A DNA stretch of 64,000 nucleotides. Source: an uncultured Eubacteriales bacterium (GTDB lineage Bacteria > Bacillota > Clostridia > Peptostreptococcales > Anaerovoracaceae). The notes beneath the pieces are model-generated. The model saw only the letters and a list, made by a program, of their open reading frames with translations. It had not been told where the DNA came from and searched no databases. The number at the start of each line of letters is the position of its first letter. The stretch's first letter is position 1. The DNA lies in NCBI GenBank assembly GCA_902778585.1, contig CACYYD010000005.1:1-64000 (forward strand), read 5' to 3'. The position numbers were made by a program, and so were the translations under genes. This document shows, one piece after another, positions 34,602 through 42,812 of this stretch.

Positions 34602-35585
34602 TTGATAGAAATAACGAACCTTAAAAAGGTATGGGAGGATTCCGGGGCACCGGTACTCGAAGATATCAATCTTACCATACAGGACGGAGAGATATATGCT
34701 CTCGTAGGCAGGAGCGGAGCGGGAAAGTCCACGCTGCTCAGATGTATCAACGGACTTACTTCCTATCAGGAGGGAAGCCTTAAGGTAGACGGTCATGAGA
34801 TCAAAGACTATTCAGAAAAAGAGCTGCGCGAGTTCAGACGCCATGTAGGAATGATATTCCAGCAGTTCTCGCTTCTGGAGAGGGAGACAGTATACAGAAA
34901 TGTAGCTCTGCCGATGACCTGCTGGAAGTACCCTAAGGACGAGATCGATAAAAAGGTGAAGAGCCTGCTCGAGCTTGTAGGACTGTCCGACAAGCTGGAC
35001 GCGAAGCCACGCAATCTGTCCGGCGGACAGAAGCAGCGTGTCGCCATAGCGAGAGCCCTCACGATGGATCCTAAATTCATCCTCTGCGATGAGGCTACTT
35101 CAGCTCTCGATCCTAAGACAACAAACTCCATTCTGGACCTGCTCAAGGAGATCAACCAGAAGCTCGGCATCACAGTAATTGTAGTTACTCACCAGATGGA
35201 AGTCGTGCGCAAGATCTGCCAGAAAGCCTGCATACTCGAAAACGGAGTCATCAAGGCTGAAGGTTCTGTCAGGGACATTTTCTTCGACCAGCCTGAGGCG
35301 TTGCTCAACCTTCTCGGTGAAGAGGATGCAAGTCTTCCTCCGCAGGGGCATAACATACAGGTATCACATCTTCTGAATGAGATCTCCGACGGAGAGCTGT
35401 TCGGCAGGATGTACGAAGAACTGAAGATAGTATTCCCTATAGTCAACGGAACCATTCAGGAATATGAAGATGACCGGATGGGAATATTCACGATAAATGT
35501 AAGCGATAAGGACTATCCGGCAGTTGCTGACTATCTGACAAAACACGGCATGCGCTGGAGAGATCTCAGCAGTAATGCGAACTAG
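34602..35585 (+). CDS. metN: Methionine ABC transporter ATP-binding protein (MetN)
   Basis: ATPase of 327 aa for methionine import. Walker A is LVGRSGAGKSTLL, the signature is [15 protein letters not shown], Walker B is ILCDEATSALDPKT, and the switch is VVTHQMEVV. Residues about 250-327 form the C-terminal NIL domain that senses methionine in this family. The start is TTG at 34602 after a G-rich site. metI and metQ follow. Methionine supply is a sensible neighbour for methyl-transfer genes because it is a source of SAM. Confidence 0.93.
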   Translation: MIEITNLKKVWEDSGAPVLEDINLTIQDGEIYALVGRSGAGKSTLLRCINGLTSYQEGSLKVDGHEIKDYSEKELREFRRHVGMIFQQFSLLERETVYRNVALPMTCWKYPKDEIDKKVKSLLELVGLSDKLDAKPRNLSGGQKQRVAIARALTMDPKFILCDEATSALDPKTTNSILDLLKEINQKLGITVIVVTHQMEVVRKICQKACILENGVIKAEGSVRDIFFDQPEALLNLLGEEDASLPPQGHNIQVSHLLNEISDGELFGRMYEELKIVFPIVNGTIQEYEDDRMGIFTINVSDKDYPAVADYLTKHGMRWRDLSSNAN

Positions 35586-35600
35586 GGAAGGAGGCAACGC

Positions 35601-36269
35601 ATGACACTAAAGAATTTTACTTTTGCGCAGATATTCAAGATGCTCATCGTCCCGGCCTTTTTCGCGACACTGAAGATGCTCGCCATCGCCGGAGTCATGT
35701 CGACTATTCTGGGATTCTTTTTCGGAGTGATCCTGGTAGTGACAGAGAAGGGCGGCCTGTATGAAAACATTGTGATCAACAGGATACTGGACTTCATAGT
35801 AAACATGATAAGGTCGTTCCCGTTCATCATTCTGATGATTTCCATAATCCCGTTCACAAGGCTGATCGCCGGCACCTCGATCGGAGAGACCGCGGCTCTC
35901 GTGCCTCTTACCGTAGCGTGCACGCCGTTCATGGCAAGGATATTCCAGAACAGCTTCAAGGAAGTTGACCCGGCTCTGATAGAGGCGGCTCAGTCATTCG
36001 GAGCTTCTAAATGGCAGATCGTTTTCAAGGTGATGCTCAAGGAGTCGGTACCTTCGATCATCTCGGGCCTGTGCCTTGCAATCATCAATCTGCTTGGATG
36101 CACTGCGATGGCCGGAGCGATCGGAGCTGGCGGACTCGGAGCGGTAGCCCTGCAGTACGGATATCAGAGCTTCAATCTCAAGATCATGTACTCGATAGTA
36201 GTCATACTGATCATCCTGGTCGCTCTCATACAGTATTTCGGCGACTGGATCTACAAGAAGCTCAAATAA
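35601..36269 (+). CDS. metI: Methionine ABC transporter permease (MetI)
   Basis: Membrane protein of 222 aa with five hydrophobic segments and the binding-protein-dependent transport motif EAAQSFGASKWQIVFKVML near residues 125-145. IRSFPFIILMISIIPFTR and AGAIGAGGLGAVALQYGY are typical of MetI. It starts 15 bases after metN behind GGAAGGAGG. Confidence 0.94.
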   Translation: MTLKNFTFAQIFKMLIVPAFFATLKMLAIAGVMSTILGFFFGVILVVTEKGGLYENIVINRILDFIVNMIRSFPFIILMISIIPFTRLIAGTSIGETAALVPLTVACTPFMARIFQNSFKEVDPALIEAAQSFGASKWQIVFKVMLKESVPSIISGLCLAIINLLGCTAMAGAIGAGGLGAVALQYGYQSFNLKIMYSIVVILIILVALIQYFGDWIYKKLK

Positions 36270-36333
36270 AACAGGTTATAACGCATTTGGGCGTTTGACA
36301 TAATCTCACTATTTTCAAGGAGGAAAAAGAGTT

Positions 36334-37167
36334 ATGAAGTTAAAGAAGTTTATGGCTATGCTGCTGATAGCGGTTATGGCATGCTGCCTTGCGACAGCCT
36401 GCGGAAGCTCTGAAAGCGCTGAGGAGCCTGCAGAAGAGGCTGCTGTTGAAAAGACAGACGTTAAGATCGGTGTCCGTTCCGACCTGATCGATTACTATAA
36501 CGCTATCGAGCCGGTGCTCAAGGCAAAGGGATACAATCCTGAGATGGTATCCTTCGATGACAGCATCCAGCCTAACGTTGCTCTCGCTGAGGGAAGCATC
36601 GACATCAACTGGTTCCAGCATGAGCCATATCTGACAGCATACAATGCAGAAAACGGAACTGACTTCGTCATGGTACAGCCTAAGACATACGCTCCTCTGT
36701 TTGCTATGTATTCAACAAAGCATAAGAGCGTTGAGGAACTCCCTGACGGAGCTGTTATCGGAGTATGCAACGATGCTACAAATCAGGACAGAGGTCTCAA
36801 GATGCTTGCTGACAACGGCCTCATCACTCTCGACGAGAGCGTAGAAGTGGCTACAGTCCATGACATCAAGGACAATCCGCACAACTTCACATTCCAGGAA
36901 GCTGAGATGCAGATGCTGCCACAGTCGATCGACGACCTCGACGCTATCTGCCTCGCAGGACAGCACATGGTAAATGCCGGCAGCGATCCATCCGCATACC
37001 TCATCAAGTCTTCTGACGAGCAGGAGTACGCGGTAGGTTTCGTAGTAAACGCTGCTGACGCTGAAGCTGAATGGGCTAAGGACATCGCTGCTACAGCTCA
37101 GTGCGATGAGCTCGCAGCTGCACTGGAAGAGGTTTCCGGTGGAGCTCTGCTGCCAGTCTGGAAGTAA
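36334..37167 (+). CDS. metQ: Methionine-binding lipoprotein (MetQ/NlpA family)
   Basis: Lipoprotein of 277 aa that captures methionine outside the membrane. The signal peptide ends in the lipobox LATAC (Cys at about residue 23), followed by an acidic linker. The NlpA fold shows KIGVRSDLIDYYNAIEPVLKAKGY, NWFQHEPYLTAYNAENGT and LLPVWK at the C-terminus. Strong AAGGAGG site 11 bases before the ATG. It completes metNIQ. Confidence 0.93.
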   Translation: MKLKKFMAMLLIAVMACCLATACGSSESAEEPAEEAAVEKTDVKIGVRSDLIDYYNAIEPVLKAKGYNPEMVSFDDSIQPNVALAEGSIDINWFQHEPYLTAYNAENGTDFVMVQPKTYAPLFAMYSTKHKSVEELPDGAVIGVCNDATNQDRGLKMLADNGLITLDESVEVATVHDIKDNPHNFTFQEAEMQMLPQSIDDLDAICLAGQHMVNAGSDPSAYLIKSSDEQEYAVGFVVNAADAEAEWAKDIAATAQCDELAAALEEVSGGALLPVWK

Positions 37168-37182
37168 TTCTTCATTAAATCC

Positions 37183-37216
37183 TTATTTATGCGGAACGAC
37201 TGCATACCATAAATAA
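37183..37216 (+). repeat. Inverted repeat between metQ and the next methyltransferase gene
   Basis: TTATTTATG (37183-37191) faces CATAAATAA (37208-37216), a perfect 9-bp repeat with a 16-base loop, directly ahead of the AGGAG site. No T-run follows. It may be an operator or an mRNA hairpin separating metNIQ from the downstream operon. Confidence 0.45.
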
Positions 37217-37232
37217 CAAGGAGACAAAGGAA

Positions 37233-38321
37233 TTGGAACTTATAGTACCTGAAATGACACCAAAGGAAAGGGCTCTGGCTTATTCCAGAGGTGAAGAAAC
37301 AGACCGCATTCCTACATCTCTTAGTGCGGGGGAGACAGCTCCCCCGCTTTATGGTTTTACCATAAGAGATTACTACTTTTCGGCTGATGCGATGGTAGCT
37401 GTGGAGAGCGGCCTTGCTGAGGATTTTCAAGCGGACAACATGGGCATTGGCCTCGGACTCAGGACAGTCATCGAGGCTCTCGGTACAGAGCTTTGCTATC
37501 CTGAGGACAGCGTCTCTTACATAGTGAAGCCGAGGCTGGATTCTTTCGACCAGGTGTCCGAACTTGGAATGCTAAATATAGACAAGGACGGGAGACTGCC
37601 TCTCATCGTTGAGGCTTTCGAGCGTCTGATGGACAAGTACGGAAACGTGAGGAACTTCGGCAGTGGACTGGCAGGGCCGTTTACGACGGCTGCAAGCCTT
37701 ATCGGGACTGAGAAGTTCCTTGTTTCGACTGTAAAGAACAAGGATGGAGTCCACAGACTGCTTCAGTACAGCACTGACGTCATAGTGGAGCTCTGCCGTG
37801 ATCTCAACAGGCGCCTCGGGATAAAATTCATGCTTTCAGAGCCGATGGGGGCCAAGAACCTAATCAGCAAAAGACAGTTCAATGAGTTCTTTCTGCCTTA
37901 TCTTGAGCAGGCTGTAAGGCGCATGAATGAATATCAGGGCGCTACATCCATACACATGTGCGGAAGCACAAGGGACAGGTGGCAGGAGATAATCGATGCA
38001 GGGGTCTCCAACTTCTGGGTCGATAACTGCGAGAGCCTGAAAGAGCTGAAAGAGGGCTACGGGGACCGTATAGGGATAACCGGTAATGTGCCTCCGGTAG
38101 ACATACTCAGAAACGGCACACAGGAGCAGATATATGACTGCATGCGAAAATGCATAGAAGATGCCGGTGATAATCCAAAGGGCTACACGATATGTCCGGG
38201 ATGCACAACGCCGGTAGGTACAACAAAAGAACAGATGATAATGTTCATGAACGCGGCAACAACTCTCAGCAGGGGGGCCAGAAAAGGGCAGCTCCCTGAG
38301 GGACTCAAAGATAAACAGTAA
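37233..38321 (+). CDS. UroD-superfamily corrinoid methyltransferase, paralogue A2
   Basis: Protein of 362 aa with the superfamily start MTPKERALAYSRGEETDRIP and an intact zinc pattern: His241 and Cys243 in IHMCGSTRDRW, Cys324 in CPGCTTPVGT. It is a paralogue of the products at 26834 and 44286 (shared IRDYYFSADAMV / LKVDYYFSSQKML type segment and GLGLRTVIEALG). The start is TTG at 37233, nine bases after AGGAG; the ATG at 37254 lacks a site. The split transketolase begins 10 bases after the stop, so this methyltransferase is tied to a sugar or keto-acid pathway. No second corrinoid protein is nearby. Substrate unknown. Confidence 0.85.
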   Translation: MELIVPEMTPKERALAYSRGEETDRIPTSLSAGETAPPLYGFTIRDYYFSADAMVAVESGLAEDFQADNMGIGLGLRTVIEALGTELCYPEDSVSYIVKPRLDSFDQVSELGMLNIDKDGRLPLIVEAFERLMDKYGNVRNFGSGLAGPFTTAASLIGTEKFLVSTVKNKDGVHRLLQYSTDVIVELCRDLNRRLGIKFMLSEPMGAKNLISKRQFNEFFLPYLEQAVRRMNEYQGATSIHMCGSTRDRWQEIIDAGVSNFWVDNCESLKELKEGYGDRIGITGNVPPVDILRNGTQEQIYDCMRKCIEDAGDNPKGYTICPGCTTPVGTTKEQMIMFMNAATTLSRGARKGQLPEGLKDKQ

Positions 38322-38331
38322 AGGAATAACA

Positions 38332-39162
38332 ATGGATACAAAGATCAATGAACTGCTTGACAGAGCCTATAATGTGCGCAAAAACGTGCTGCGCATGGGC
38401 TATGTGGACCGCAGAGGCTTTATAGCCCAGGGCCTTGGAGCCTCGGACTTTCTCACCGGACTGTTTTTCCATGCGATGCGCTATGATCCGAAAGACCCGG
38501 ACTGGGAAGGACGCGACAGATTCCTGCTCTCAGCAGGGCACAACGCGATAGCCGTTTACGCGGCCATGGCCGAAGCCAGAATGATACCTGAAGAATGGCT
38601 CGACACCTACGGGCTCGATGACAGCCATCTGCCAATGTCGAGCATGCCTAAATACACACCTGGCATAGAGATCTCCGGCGGCTCCATAGGACTCGGACTG
38701 CCTATAGCGGTCGGCATGGCCATGGGCCTCAAGAGAAAGAATTCGGATTCCAGAGTGTATGTAATGATGGGCGATGGAGAGATGGCTGAGGGCCCTACGT
38801 GGGAGGCAGCGACATCCGCCTGCTCATATAAGCTCGATAACATCATCGGTCTGGTAGACGCCAACGGCATACAGGCTGACGGCCTTACGAGCACAGTAGT
38901 AAATACTGAGCCGCTCGATGAGAAATTCAGGGCATTCGGCTTTGAGGTGCAGAGAATAAACGGAAACAGCATGACAGAGGTGGTGCGCGCTCTCGACAAC
39001 GCGAAGAACTCCGAAGAGAAGAAACCTCACATGATAATCTGCGACACGGTGCCGGGCACAGGGCTGGATTTCCTGATCGGCAATCCTAAGAGCCATTTCA
39101 TCAGCCTTGATGAAGAGGGCTGGAAGCGGGCGTTTGAAGAACTGGAAAGGGGAAAAGAGTAA
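38332..39162 (+). CDS. Transketolase, N-terminal (thiamine-diphosphate) subunit
   Basis: Protein of 276 aa equal to the N-terminal half of transketolase. It holds the ThDP/Mg motif MMGDGEMAEGPTWEAATSA with GLVDANGIQ, and LGLPIAVGMAMG. Transketolases are either one chain or a split pair as here. The second half starts on the last base (TAATG). The pair follows a methyltransferase gene and precedes dehydrogenases, so it probably serves a dedicated catabolic route rather than the central pentose phosphate pathway. Confidence 0.9.
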   Translation: MDTKINELLDRAYNVRKNVLRMGYVDRRGFIAQGLGASDFLTGLFFHAMRYDPKDPDWEGRDRFLLSAGHNAIAVYAAMAEARMIPEEWLDTYGLDDSHLPMSSMPKYTPGIEISGGSIGLGLPIAVGMAMGLKRKNSDSRVYVMMGDGEMAEGPTWEAATSACSYKLDNIIGLVDANGIQADGLTSTVVNTEPLDEKFRAFGFEVQRINGNSMTEVVRALDNAKNSEEKKPHMIICDTVPGTGLDFLIGNPKSHFISLDEEGWKRAFEELERGKE

Positions 39163-40145
39163 TGAACAAAGGTGTACAGAGCGTAATAAGTGATTCCAAT
39201 ATCATTACTTCGCACCCGGTGATGGCGGAGCCGTTCGGAAATGCCCTCATAGAGCTTGCAAAGAAAAACGACAGAATAGTAGGCCTCAGCGCCGACCTCG
39301 CGAAGTATACCGACATCCATATATTCAGGGATGCTTTTCCTGACAGGTTTTACAATGTAGGAATGTCGGAACAGCTGATGATGTGTGCCGCTGCCGGTCT
39401 TGCCAAGGAGGGGTTCATCCCTTACGCAACGACTTACGCCACATTCATAGCGAGGAGATGCTACGACTTTATCTCTCAGGCGATCTGTGAGCACGGACTC
39501 AATGTAAAGATCATAGGAGGACTCCCGGGGCTTCAGTCCGGATACGGACCGAGCCACCAGGCGACCGATGACCTCGCTATACTTGGAGCCATGCCTGATC
39601 TTACCATAATCGATCCATGTGACGCGGTCGAGACCATGCAGGCCACGGCAGCGATAGCGGAGTATGACAGACCGGTATACATGAGGCTTCTCAGGGGCAA
39701 CAGGGTACCTGTGGTCCTCGATAAATATGATTATGTATTTGAGATCGGCAAGGCAAAGCTGCTGAAGGACGGAAGCGATGCTCTTGTTATATCGTGCGGA
39801 GAAATGACCATGAGATGTCTCGACGCAGCTGAGGAGCTTGAGAAAGAAGGCAGGCATGTTGCCGTTCTCCATGTTCCTACGATCAAGCCGTTTGACAGGG
39901 AGACAGTGCTTGCGGCCATAGCGGAGCGTAGCTGTCCGGTATTCACCGCGGAAAATCACACCACGTACGGCGGACTTGGGACGCTGGTTGCTTCTGCTGT
40001 TGCGGAAGAAAAGATGATCGCTGACTTGCACAGGATAGCTTTGCCTGATCAGTACCTTGAAGCAGGCACTCTGGGAAGACTTCAGGATATGTATGGAGTT
40101 TCGCAGAAAGCCGTATCTGAAACTATGAGAAGTGTGCTCAGCTAG
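39162..40145 (+). CDS. Transketolase, C-terminal subunit
   Basis: Protein of 327 aa covering the pyrimidine-binding and C-terminal domains. FYNVGMSEQLMMCAAAGLAKEG carries the catalytic glutamate, TYATFIARRCYDFISQAI and GPSHQATDDLAILGAMPDLTI are typical, and the last third has VLHVPTIKPFD and ENHTTYGGLGTLVA. It forms the active enzyme with the preceding subunit; the two genes overlap by one base. The 12-base gap to the next gene indicates one operon. Confidence 0.9.
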   Translation: MNKGVQSVISDSNIITSHPVMAEPFGNALIELAKKNDRIVGLSADLAKYTDIHIFRDAFPDRFYNVGMSEQLMMCAAAGLAKEGFIPYATTYATFIARRCYDFISQAICEHGLNVKIIGGLPGLQSGYGPSHQATDDLAILGAMPDLTIIDPCDAVETMQATAAIAEYDRPVYMRLLRGNRVPVVLDKYDYVFEIGKAKLLKDGSDALVISCGEMTMRCLDAAEELEKEGRHVAVLHVPTIKPFDRETVLAAIAERSCPVFTAENHTTYGGLGTLVASAVAEEKMIADLHRIALPDQYLEAGTLGRLQDMYGVSQKAVSETMRSVLS

Positions 40146-40157
40146 GGACAGGCAGCG

Positions 40158-41222
40158 ATGAAGACAATGACAGGTCTTGTAAAGGAAAAACCTGAAAAGG
40201 GAGATTTTGTGCTCAGACACGATCTTCCCGTGCCCGAACCCGGTGATGATGAGGTGCTTATAAAAGTACACTGCACTGCCATATGCGGCACAGATATGCA
40301 TATTATGGAATGGGACCGCTGGAGCCAGCTTCGTGTAAAACCGCCTTTTATTCCGGGGCACGAGACTGCCGGCGTGATAGTAAAAGTCGGAAAGAACGTC
40401 ACGGAAAGAAAGCCCGGGGACAGGGTGGCATGCGAGACACATATCCCCTGCGGGGAGTGCTGGTTCTGCAAAAACGGCATGCCGCATATATGCAGCAATG
40501 TAAAGCTGTTCGGAGCGACTGAGAATGGGGCTTTCGCTGAGTACGCCAAAATACGCGCTGATTCTGCATATCTGCTTGATGACAGCATCTCATACGAGAA
40601 CGCGTGTCTCTTTGAGCCTCTTGGCGCAGGTGTGCATGGCGCCGAAGCAGCGGAGGTCTGCGGAAAAACAGTGCTTGTCAGCGGCTGCGGCCCGATCGGG
40701 CTGACTGCGGTAAGCGCCTGCAAAACTTTCGGCGCGCGGATGGTGATAGCCTGCGATCTCAATGATGAACGGCTTGCGGCGGCGCTTGAGATGGGCGCGG
40801 ATCATATTGTAAACAGTGGAAAGGAAGACCTGCTTAAAGAGGTCCTTAAGCTTACGGACGGGATAGGGGCAGATGCGGCCATAGACATAACCGGCTCAGG
40901 CGCTGCTATCCGTGCCGGCCTGAGGTGCGTGCGCGCAGCAGGCGTCATGGTATGCGTGGGGCTTCCTACAAATGAGGTGTCGCTCGATCTGACAAATGAC
41001 CTGATCTACAGAGAAATAAAGCTCACCGGCATTTCGGGCCGCAAAATATGGGAGACCTGGTATGATTTCTCAAAGGTGATGAACGGACCGTATTTCAGAC
41101 CAGAGAAGATCATGGGCCGGAAATACGCACTTACTGACTATAAAAAGGCTTTTGAAGCTGTGAGGGCCGGAGTTCCCGGTAAGATGATACTTTACCCGGA
41201 CCCGGCTGATATGGATGTTTAG
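40158..41222 (+). CDS. Zinc-dependent medium-chain dehydrogenase, L-threonine 3-dehydrogenase-like
   Basis: Protein of 354 aa with the catalytic zinc site (ICGTDMHIMEWDRW, PGHETAG), the structural zinc cysteines CGECWFCKNGMPHIC and the NAD motif SGCGPIGLTAVSAC. The segments CGTDxHIxxWDxWSQ and IWETWYDFSKVM resemble L-threonine 3-dehydrogenase, but polyol and sugar dehydrogenases share the fold. In this operon it may oxidise a hydroxyl of the compound handled by the methyltransferase and transketolase. That substrate is inferred only. Confidence 0.82.
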   Translation: MKTMTGLVKEKPEKGDFVLRHDLPVPEPGDDEVLIKVHCTAICGTDMHIMEWDRWSQLRVKPPFIPGHETAGVIVKVGKNVTERKPGDRVACETHIPCGECWFCKNGMPHICSNVKLFGATENGAFAEYAKIRADSAYLLDDSISYENACLFEPLGAGVHGAEAAEVCGKTVLVSGCGPIGLTAVSACKTFGARMVIACDLNDERLAAALEMGADHIVNSGKEDLLKEVLKLTDGIGADAAIDITGSGAAIRAGLRCVRAAGVMVCVGLPTNEVSLDLTNDLIYREIKLTGISGRKIWETWYDFSKVMNGPYFRPEKIMGRKYALTDYKKAFEAVRAGVPGKMILYPDPADMDV

Positions 41223-41230
41223 AGGGAATA

Positions 41231-41695
41231 ATGAAACACGCAGCAGGTAATATCGACAGAATGCACGTGCTCAGGCTCGAGCCAGGGGAGGACGTGCTTG
41301 GATGCATCCAGAAATACTGTGAAGAAGAAAAGCTGACAGACGGCGTAGTGGTGTCGGGAATAGGCAGCCTTGACGGCTGTACTTTCTTCGACCCTATGGA
41401 GATACCCGGAAAACCGGGCTGCTATGGATATGTAACGCCTATAGATCTTCCTTCACCGATAGAACTTATCGGACTCAGCGGGATCATCTGCAGGGGTGAT
41501 GACGGAGAGCCGGTACCCCATATACACGCCGCCTTTGCCGATGAAAAGGGAAACGAGTACGGAGGGCATCTGAAGGATGGCAACAAAGTGCTGGTCACTG
41601 TGGAGCTGGTGATCGCGGAGATAAAAGGCGTCGCCATGACCCGGGTACTCGATTCGTCAAAGGGAGTGCCTGTGCTGTCACCTGAAGATTTATAA
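41231..41695 (+). CDS. PPC/DUF296 domain protein
   Basis: Protein of 154 aa consisting of a single PPC (DUF296) domain. It shows GEDVLGCIQKYCEEEKL, VVVSGIGSLDGCTFFDP and the conserved PHIHAAFADEKGNEYGGHL, where the histidines may bind metal. In plants the domain occurs with AT-hooks; stand-alone bacterial forms have no settled function. It lies 8 bases behind the dehydrogenase and 16 bases ahead of the next dehydrogenase, so a metabolic or sensing role in this pathway is likely. Confidence 0.8.
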   Translation: MKHAAGNIDRMHVLRLEPGEDVLGCIQKYCEEEKLTDGVVVSGIGSLDGCTFFDPMEIPGKPGCYGYVTPIDLPSPIELIGLSGIICRGDDGEPVPHIHAAFADEKGNEYGGHLKDGNKVLVTVELVIAEIKGVAMTRVLDSSKGVPVLSPEDL

Positions 41696-41711
41696 GCGGA
41701 AGAGAGATGAT

Positions 41712-42569
41712 ATGAAGAAGATCGGATTCATAGGACTTGGAGTAATGGGGTATCACATGGCGCTCAATCTGAGCAGAAAGTCAAGGCTGCCTGTGACCGG
41801 GTTCGATATCAGCAAAAACAGGCTCAGGATGTTCGAAGACGCGGGCGGAACAGCTGCTTCTTCCGCGGAAGAGATCTACCGTGAGTGTGGCATTATACTT
41901 CAGATGCTCCCTACACATCAGACGATAGAGGCATCTGTCAGGGAAGCAGTCAAACTCGGCAAGCCGGGGAACGTGATCATCGATCTTTCATCTGCTGATC
42001 CTTCCCTGATCAGAGCGCTTGAGGCAGAGGTTCGTGAAGTGGGCATGCATCTGCTTGACTCTCCTGTAAGCGGAGGCAATCCGATGGCTGAAGCAGGCAC
42101 TCTTTCCATAATGACCGGAGGTGAAAAAGAGGTTTTCGATCAGGTGAAGCCGGTACTTGAATGCATGGGCACTCCGGTATATACAGGCGGATCCGGAAGC
42201 GGTGATACCGTAAAGCTGATAAACAACATGATAGGCGGCGCGATGCTCGCATCTTATGCTGAGGCCTACGCACTGGCAAAAAAAGCAGGACTGGACCTGA
42301 ATACCGTTTTTGAAGCTACAAAAAGCGGCTTTGTCGGCGGACCGCTGTACGAGAACAAGGTGCCTAAGATCATTGCCGGGGATTATGAGCCGGGAGCAAG
42401 GATAGCCGTTCATTATAAGGATATCGTAAACGCGATGGGATTCGCTGCGGGCATGGACATGGAACTTCCGGTGACAGGAAGGGTATACGATATAATGAAA
42501 TGGATGATGGATAACGGCTATGCCGATGAAGATCAGGCTGCGATGATACGCTATTATGAACAGATGTAG
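41712..42569 (+). CDS. Beta-hydroxyacid dehydrogenase (3-hydroxyisobutyrate / tartronate-semialdehyde reductase family)
   Basis: NAD(P)-dependent enzyme of 285 aa. The nucleotide site is IGFIGLGVMGYHMALNL at the N-terminus, the substrate loop is LLDSPVSGGNPMAEAGTLSIMTGG, and the catalytic lysine is in VKLINNMIGG near residue 172. It is the last gene of the cassette before a terminator at 42618. With the transketolase and the zinc dehydrogenase it suggests conversion of a hydroxyacid or semialdehyde product. The exact substrate cannot be told from sequence. Confidence 0.88.
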   Translation: MKKIGFIGLGVMGYHMALNLSRKSRLPVTGFDISKNRLRMFEDAGGTAASSAEEIYRECGIILQMLPTHQTIEASVREAVKLGKPGNVIIDLSSADPSLIRALEAEVREVGMHLLDSPVSGGNPMAEAGTLSIMTGGEKEVFDQVKPVLECMGTPVYTGGSGSGDTVKLINNMIGGAMLASYAEAYALAKKAGLDLNTVFEATKSGFVGGPLYENKVPKIIAGDYEPGARIAVHYKDIVNAMGFAAGMDMELPVTGRVYDIMKWMMDNGYADEDQAAMIRYYEQM

Positions 42570-42617
42570 TTCAGGCTGTTTTTATTTCAAACATCAGTCA
42601 TTAAGAACGACATAATG

Positions 42618-42655
42618 AAAAGCGGCTGCTTTATGTTATGCAACCGCTTTTTTTA
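42618..42655 (+). terminator. Intrinsic terminator of the transketolase-dehydrogenase cassette
   Basis: AAAGCGG (42618-42624 region) pairs with CCGCTTT (42644-42650), extended by TGC/GCA inside, and is followed by a run of T up to 42654. It separates the cassette from the transporter gene at 42813. Confidence 0.85.
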
Positions 42656-42727
42656 GTAGATTTTGTTCTTATGCAACAATTATCAAAAAGAGAAGATAAA
42701 TCACGATATTTAATTAACAATTCCTAT

Positions 42728-42756
42728 TTTTCATTCATCATTGAGAGCGTTATAAT
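42728..42756 (+). promoter_or_regulatory. Candidate promoter of the NhaC-type transporter gene
   Basis: TATAAT at 42751-42756 with TTTTCA at 42728-42733, spacing 17, in an AT-rich stretch 57 bases before the ATG. The rest of the intergenic region 42656-42812 shows nothing else I can name. Confidence 0.5.
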
Positions 42757-42812
42757 ATTCGGGTCGCTTAAACAGCAAAGTTTTTAAAATCAAAAGAAAA
42801 GGAGTTAATATC

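Noticed and set aside
37233..38321. Haem-pathway uroporphyrinogen decarboxylase (HemE) call for the UroD-type genes
   Set aside because: These proteins carry the His-x-Cys...Cys zinc pattern of corrinoid methyltransferases, and the corrinoid protein and its activator lie in the same island.
39027..40487. 486-codon open frame on the minus strand
   Set aside because: It is antisense to the transketolase subunit genes and shows no domain, start site or composition of a real protein.
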